DNA from: an uncultured Clostridia bacterium
Lineage (GTDB): Bacteria; Bacillota; Clostridia; Oscillospirales; Ruminococcaceae
Direction: 5' to 3'
NCBI GenBank assembly: GCA_947627235.1
Contig: CANQVG010000011.1
Coordinates: 1-59,433, forward strand
DNA: 59,433 nucleotides
Shown here one piece after another: positions 57,867 through 59,433 of this stretch (position 1 is its first letter; each line of letters begins with the position of its first letter). The translations under genes and the position numbers were made by a program. The notes beneath the pieces were generated by a model, which did not search any database, had not been told where the DNA came from, and was given only the letters and a program-made list of their open reading frames with translations.

Positions 57867-59433
57867 CTCTTTGCTTTTCCTGCTGCAAAAGCTCGTTTAT
57901 AGGTATAAAACCTATGAGATCATACTGAATCCTGATTTTCTGTTTCCTCTTGCCGCTCGACTTGTTGGGTTTTTCAACGTAAATTGCCTTGACAAGTTCA
58001 CGCAAGGCATAAGGAGTAAGCTCGTTAAGTCCCTCATATTTTTGAGTCCTTTTAATAAACAGCTCCAGATTTTCAGCTTGCCGCTCTTGCTCAGCAATTT
58101 CTGCTTGCAGCTCGGAAATATCCTTGCGAAGTTGTGCTTGCTCGTCCTCGTACTGTTCGCTCATCATCGCGAACCGCTCATCGCTTAGCTTTGCTGCCAC
58201 ATTGTCCTCATAAATCTTGATAAATAAGCGGTCAAGTTCGGCAAGCCGTTTCTCTTTTTGAGCAAGTTTTCGCTTAGCTGACTTGATTATTTCGGCACTT
58301 TTCAGTGACATCTTTTCAGTCATTACCTGTCGAAAATAGTTCTCATGAGCCGTAACGTACGAAATCACGACCTGTAAATTATTCAGAACAAGCTGTTCAA
58401 GGACGACCGCACGGATGAAGTGGGCAGTGCAATCTCCCGTATTGCTGCGATATTTGCCACAAACGAAATGGTCTTGCCGTTTTTCAAAATTCTTGGTCGT
58501 ACAGTAGCGCATTTTTGCTCCACAATCCTCGCAATATACTAATCCAGAGAACATGCTGCTTTTGCCCGTACGCGTTCTGCGGTGACGTTGTTTGCGAATT
58601 TCCTGCACTTTCTCAAACACTTCTGGACTTATAATCTCGGGGTGGGTATTCTCGAAAACTGCCCAGTTTTCCTCGGGATTGTCACGTTGCTTTTTGTCCC
58701 AGATTGAATTGGTATAAGTCTTAAAATTGACAGTGCAGCCTGTGTACTCCAAGCGTTCCAAAATGTGAACAACCGTATTTGCGTTCCACTTATATGGGTC
58801 GGCATTTTCGGCGTTCGGCGACTTTATGCCCTTGCAATTTTTATACGCTGTTGGCGTGAGAACGCGATTTTCCCGCAAAACTTTTGCGATTTGCAAAGGT
58901 CCGCGACCCTCAATACACATATTAAAAATGTCCTTGACTATGCTCGCCGCCTCATCGTCAATAAGCCATTTTGTACGGTCGGTCGGGTCTTTTATGTAGC
59001 CATATGGTACATTCACCGTCAACGGTACACCTCGCGCGCCCTTAGCTTTATTAACGGCTCGGATTTTGCGGCTGGTATCCTTTGCGAAGAACTCGTTAAA
59101 CCAGTTTTTTATGCCCGCCATATCATTGTCCGTGCTGTTGGGGTCTATGGTATCAAAATGGTCATTAATGGCGATATACCTGACCCCATATTTCGGGAAA
59201 GTAAAGTTAATGTAAAGCCCTGTCAACGCCGAGTTCCTACCCAGCCTCGAGAGGTCTTTAGTGATGCAAGTTGATACATTTCCCGCCTCAATTTCCGAAA
59301 GCATCTCTTGAAAACCGGGGCGGTCGTAATTTGTGCCGCTGTATCCGTCGTCAACGAAAAACTTCGGATTAGGAAAATGTTGGGATTTACAATAGCTGAG
59401 CAGTATCTGTTTTTGATTGGCAATCGACCCGCT
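57856..59433 (-). CDS. Large serine recombinase (3' part; N-terminus cut by the window edge)
   Basis: A site-specific integrase/excisionase of the large serine family. The frame is open to the window end, where it reads SGSIANQKQILLSYC then FVDDGYSGTNYDRPGF and ITKDLSRLGRN, the second half of the resolvase domain; the catalytic Ser lies beyond the edge. The recombinase domain (NVPYGYIKDPTDRTKW), a zinc ribbon (CEDCGAKMRYC with CGKYR and C), a coiled coil (about 365-435 of the visible chain) and a C-terminal DUF4368-like domain (QKIRIQYDLIGFIPI) follow. 525 residues are visible. It is more AT-rich than its neighbours. The element it moves lies to the right. Confidence 0.95.
   Translation of the reverse strand, partial: SGSIANQKQILLSYCKSQHFPNPKFFVDDGYSGTNYDRPGFQEMLSEIEAGNVSTCITKDLSRLGRNSALTGLYINFTFPKYGVRYIAINDHFDTIDPNSTDNDMAGIKNWFNEFFAKDTSRKIRAVNKAKGARGVPLTVNVPYGYIKDPTDRTKWLIDDEAASIVKDIFNMCIEGRGPLQIAKVLRENRVLTPTAYKNCKGIKSPNAENADPYKWNANTVVHILERLEYTGCTVNFKTYTNSIWDKKQRDNPEENWAVFENTHPEIISPEVFEKVQEIRKQRHRRTRTGKSSMFSGLVYCEDCGAKMRYCTTKNFEKRQDHFVCGKYRSNTGDCTAHFIRAVVLEQLVLNNLQVVISYVTAHENYFRQVMTEKMSLKSAEIIKSAKRKLAQKEKRLAELDRLFIKIYEDNVAAKLSDERFAMMSEQYEDEQAQLRKDISELQAEIAEQERQAENLELFIKRTQKYEGLNELTPYALRELVKAIYVEKPNKSSGKRKQKIRIQYDLIGFIPINELLQQEKQRETA

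Noticed and set aside
1-59433. CRISPR arrays, tRNA or rRNA genes
   Set aside because: No regularly spaced short direct repeats, cloverleaf with CCA-type acceptor or rRNA signature was seen; the cloverleaf-like repeat at 19461-19544 lacks tRNA conserved bases.

Overview
The window looks like chromosome of a spore-forming, anaerobic Clostridia bacterium, probably an Oscillospiraceae/Ruminococcaceae-type gut lineage. The evidence is a sigma-K gene, a complete gerA-type spore germination operon, an alpha2-type glycyl-tRNA synthetase, NrdR, an Asp23/FakA pair, desulfoferrodoxin (an anaerobe's superoxide reductase), SD-rich starts (AGGAGG) and Gram-positive lipoprotein signals with no outer-membrane genes. 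Base composition is moderately GC-rich, with GC-rich palindromic repeats between genes. No rRNA, tRNA or CRISPR array was seen.

Layout. 0-0.45 kb: the 3' half of sigK, joined at its left to unrelated DNA at the classical skin-element position, so the window begins at the right end of an intervening element. 0.45-4.3 kb: TspO, an XRE regulator, a histidine phosphatase and GlyS. 4.4-7.35 kb: a secreted repeat protein with a nearly perfect 477-bp internal duplication and an in-frame TAG followed by 110 further open codons. 7.5-9.9 kb: serC-serA behind a consensus promoter. 9.9-16 kb: polysaccharide deacetylase, TatD, then an operon of three surface lipoproteins with transglutaminase-like domains. 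16-21.5 kb (all minus): a tRNA/rRNA-modification cluster (Dus, TrmN6-like, RsmI, RimI, TsaD) plus an orphan BtuF-like binding protein, with a duplicated 5' end of dus. 21.5-29 kb: PolA, a HAD phosphatase, a papain-like peptidase-family protein, a giant LspA-like fusion and DUF1015. 29-32.3 kb: SecA and a 50-bp direct repeat.

32.3-36.7 kb is the most unusual stretch. MgtE is preceded by a 31-codon leader peptide and followed by a frameshifted small membrane protein and desulfoferrodoxin. A compact locus at 35.07-35.32 kb has the full architecture of a type I toxin-antitoxin module: a 23-residue hydrophobic peptide, an SD masked by a GAAA tetraloop hairpin, convergent consensus promoters, flanking 16-bp inverted repeats and a central two-way terminator. 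TrmO follows, apparently with an ACG start, then VanZ.

36.7-43 kb: an aminotransferase, a DUF975-like membrane protein with a 24-bp in-frame tandem repeat, a lipoprotein, SecDF and NrdR. 43-48 kb: the DUF421/DUF4363 pair and gerAA-AB-AC. 48-55 kb: Asp23-FakA, a heterodimeric ABC exporter, a DUF4830 protein and a pseudouridine synthase. 55-57.75 kb: an MsmX-type sugar-transport ATPase under a LacI-type operator and an SGNH esterase lipoprotein. 57.8 kb to the end: an AT-richer large serine recombinase cut by the window edge, the tip of an integrated mobile element.

Functional links: TsaD makes t6A37 and TrmO methylates it. SecA and SecDF serve the many exported lipoproteins. SigK and GerA-C belong to the spore cycle. 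serC-serA lack a recognised serB, so the local phosphatases or DUF1015 are candidates for the last step. Both ends of the window border site-specific-recombinase elements. Gene starts were set by Shine-Dalgarno spacing and family alignment from memory; no database searches were possible.
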